Shown: one piece after another, positions 62,927-64,000 of the stretch
Layout of the letters: each line of letters starts with the position of its first letter
Position numbering within the stretch: the stretch's first letter is position 1
Origin: Spirochaetales bacterium
Lineage (GTDB): Bacteria > Spirochaetota > Spirochaetia > JABMQR01
Assembly (NCBI GenBank): GCA_018399255.1
Contig: JAGYPA010000005.1
Location: forward strand, 45,869-109,868
Direction of reading: 5' to 3'
DNA: 64,000 bases
The notes under the pieces: model-generated
What the model saw: only the letters and a program-made list of their open reading frames with translations
What the model was told of the DNA's origin: nothing
Database searches by the model: none
Made by a program: the position numbers and the translations under genes

Positions 62927-63964
62927 GCTGCTTTCGGCGGAATCTGTCAGGAGGGAATCGAACTCGAGGGAGATATCCCAGGAGTCATAATCGGGGTACC
63001 ATTCCTGGTAGTATACATCTCCATCCAAGTCTTCCGCCAGAATATGGAGGCGCTGATCCCACTCGACATAGATGGGGTCGTAAAGCCACGTGTAGAGACT
63101 GGCGTCAATATCAACATAGGACCCGGGAAAAAGGGTTTCATCGCCAAGCAGATCCTCGCCCGGTTCGCCGGCGGCAAACATATTATCGGTGATCACGTAG
63201 AGATACCAGATTTCGTAGCCGGTGTTGTTGGTAATGATGAAGCTGTTGCCCAGGTAACCGACTTCTTCCACGCCGGAGATGCGGGAAGGGATGTACCCGA
63301 TGCTGCCGTAGATATAGCGCAGCCAGTAGATCTCCTCGGCCACCTCATCAATGGGTATGATAAAATCGAAAGCGCGGGCTTCGGTGTAGTAGGAAACGAC
63401 GATACCTACGACATCGCCGTCACGGTTGATGACGGGGCCGCCGCTGTTGCCGCCGTCGAAGTTCATAGAGACATCATAGTAATCGAGTCCTTCGCCCATG
63501 AAGTCAGGCTGGAAGGAGTTGATCATACCGGCTGTGATTTTGAAATTGCCGGTAACGGGGTAGCCGGCGGCCCAGATATCGTCCAGAATTTCCGCTCCTC
63601 CGGCGAACTCCAGAAAGGGAAATTCCGTCTGGCTGTGAATCTGCAGTACTGCCCAGTCACGACGGGCTCCAAAATGCAGGATGTCGGCCTCATAGGTGGA
63701 ACCGTTCTGAAGTTTCACCCGGATGGGCATGCCGTAGCGCAGATTGTCTTCAATGACATGAAAATTTGTCAGGATAAGCCCTGTTTCGCTTACAAGGAAA
63801 CCGGAACCGAAGGAGTAGATTTCCTGGTCTGTATCCAGCAGGTCTACCCGCACGGTGGTCGCATTCAGCAAGTCCCGGATCTGGGCATTTTCCAGCCCGT
63901 AGAGCGGCAGACCCGCCAGCAGCAGGATCAGTACGACAATACACCATGCAGTTTTTTTCTTCAT
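62918..63964 (-). CDS. Secreted trypsin-like serine protease (HtrA/S1 family)
   Basis: Exported protease of 348 residues. A signal peptide (basic K-K-K start, hydrophobic core V-V-L-I-L-L-L-A-G-L) precedes a chymotrypsin-fold domain with a full triad: H69 in T-N-F-H-V-I, D103 in R-R-D-W-A-V, S174 in G-G-N-S-G-G-P. The C-terminal 120 residues are not a recognisable PDZ domain and are rich in Tyr, Trp and Asp (Y-V-E-W-D-Q-R and Y-Q-E-W-Y-P), so it differs from classical DegP. The ATG at 63964 is supported by GGGGA; an ATG 21 bp upstream has no site. It is convergent with the cyclase gene. Confidence 0.9.
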   Translation of the reverse strand: MKKKTAWCIVVLILLLAGLPLYGLENAQIRDLLNATTVRVDLLDTDQEIYSFGSGFLVSETGLILTNFHVIEDNLRYGMPIRVKLQNGSTYEADILHFGARRDWAVLQIHSQTEFPFLEFAGGAEILDDIWAAGYPVTGNFKITAGMINSFQPDFMGEGLDYYDVSMNFDGGNSGGPVINRDGDVVGIVVSYYTEARAFDFIIPIDEVAEEIYWLRYIYGSIGYIPSRISGVEEVGYLGNSFIITNNTGYEIWYLYVITDNMFAAGEPGEDLLGDETLFPGSYVDIDASLYTWLYDPIYVEWDQRLHILAEDLDGDVYYQEWYPDYDSWDISLEFDSLLTDSAESSGW

Positions 63965-64000
63965 TGCAGTATCCCCATGCTTCATGATTATGGGTGATTT

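Noticed and set aside
62882..63997. Plus-strand open frame, 371 codons, with Gly/Val/Asp-rich periodic sequence
   Set aside because: It mirrors the secreted protease on the minus strand, which has a full catalytic triad and signal peptide. The apparent periodicity follows from codon composition.
1..64000. tRNA, rRNA or riboswitch genes
   Set aside because: I saw no cloverleaf, rRNA-like or cobalamin-riboswitch-like conserved sequence while reading both strands, including upstream of the B12-binding gene. A covariance-model search (for example Rfam/tRNAscan) would settle it.

Overview
The window is about 64 kb of a gene-dense, roughly 50-55% GC bacterial chromosome. It carries no rRNA, tRNA, CRISPR array or complete transposase that I can see. 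A bacterial V/A-type ATPase operon, very large PAS-rich sensor kinases, many c-di-GMP enzymes, ABC/MFS sugar uptake and an oversized nucleoside-diphosphate-kinase-like protein would fit a free-living spirochaete. That assignment is inference, and the ATPase gene order (G/H-C-I-K-F-E-A-B-D) is not the order I know from pathogenic spirochaetes.

Layout. 1-4.2 kb: the 3' part of a sugar ABC transporter operon (two permeases), a formylglycine-type sulfatase and a LacI regulator, suggesting use of a sulfated glycan. 4.3-9.1 kb: a 1601-residue multi-PAS hybrid kinase. 9.2-12.8 kb (minus): a GPH-type sugar transporter and a GlgX-like debranching enzyme. 13-18.1 kb: an S10-type serine carboxypeptidase homologue and a PAS/GAF/GGDEF/HD-GYP protein. 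18.2-23.6 kb: a kaiC-kaiB-kaiB-hybrid histidine kinase operon with its own promoter. 23.7-29.7 kb: a fucose/arabinose-isomerase-like protein, an XRE-cupin regulator with a probably leaderless promoter, an SDR, a fused CoA-transferase and a flavin disulfide oxidoreductase. 29.7-32.6 kb: a methyltransferase, a PocR-AraC regulator and a URO-D-family protein. 32.7-44.6 kb (minus): a twelve-gene run of nine V-ATPase subunits followed by UspA, a PTS IIA domain and a membrane diguanylate cyclase. The catalytic subunit A gene reads through two indels into another frame. 44.9-48 kb: a single-domain response regulator, a DUF234-type ATPase and a tandem NDK-like protein. 48-58 kb: two hybrid kinases and two diguanylate cyclases. 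58-60.6 kb: a DUF4256 protein, a MITE-like element and a serine-hydrolase lipoprotein. 60.8-64 kb: a B12-binding protein with the complete CarH-type photosensor signature, translationally coupled to a diguanylate cyclase, and then a trypsin-like protease.

Themes. Signal transduction dominates: four hybrid kinases and five GGDEF proteins (one also HD-GYP) but no EAL domain, plus a Kai module and a candidate B12 light sensor. The most interesting candidate system is the B12 photosensor-diguanylate cyclase pair at 60.8-62.9 kb, followed by the Kai operon. Two kinds of repeat run through the window. One is short tandem minisatellites, in-frame (12/15/18 bp) inside many genes and 16/19/22 bp between genes. 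The other is a dispersed palindrome, GGTGTCTGACACC, at the 3' ends of genes, where twice it supplies the stop codon.
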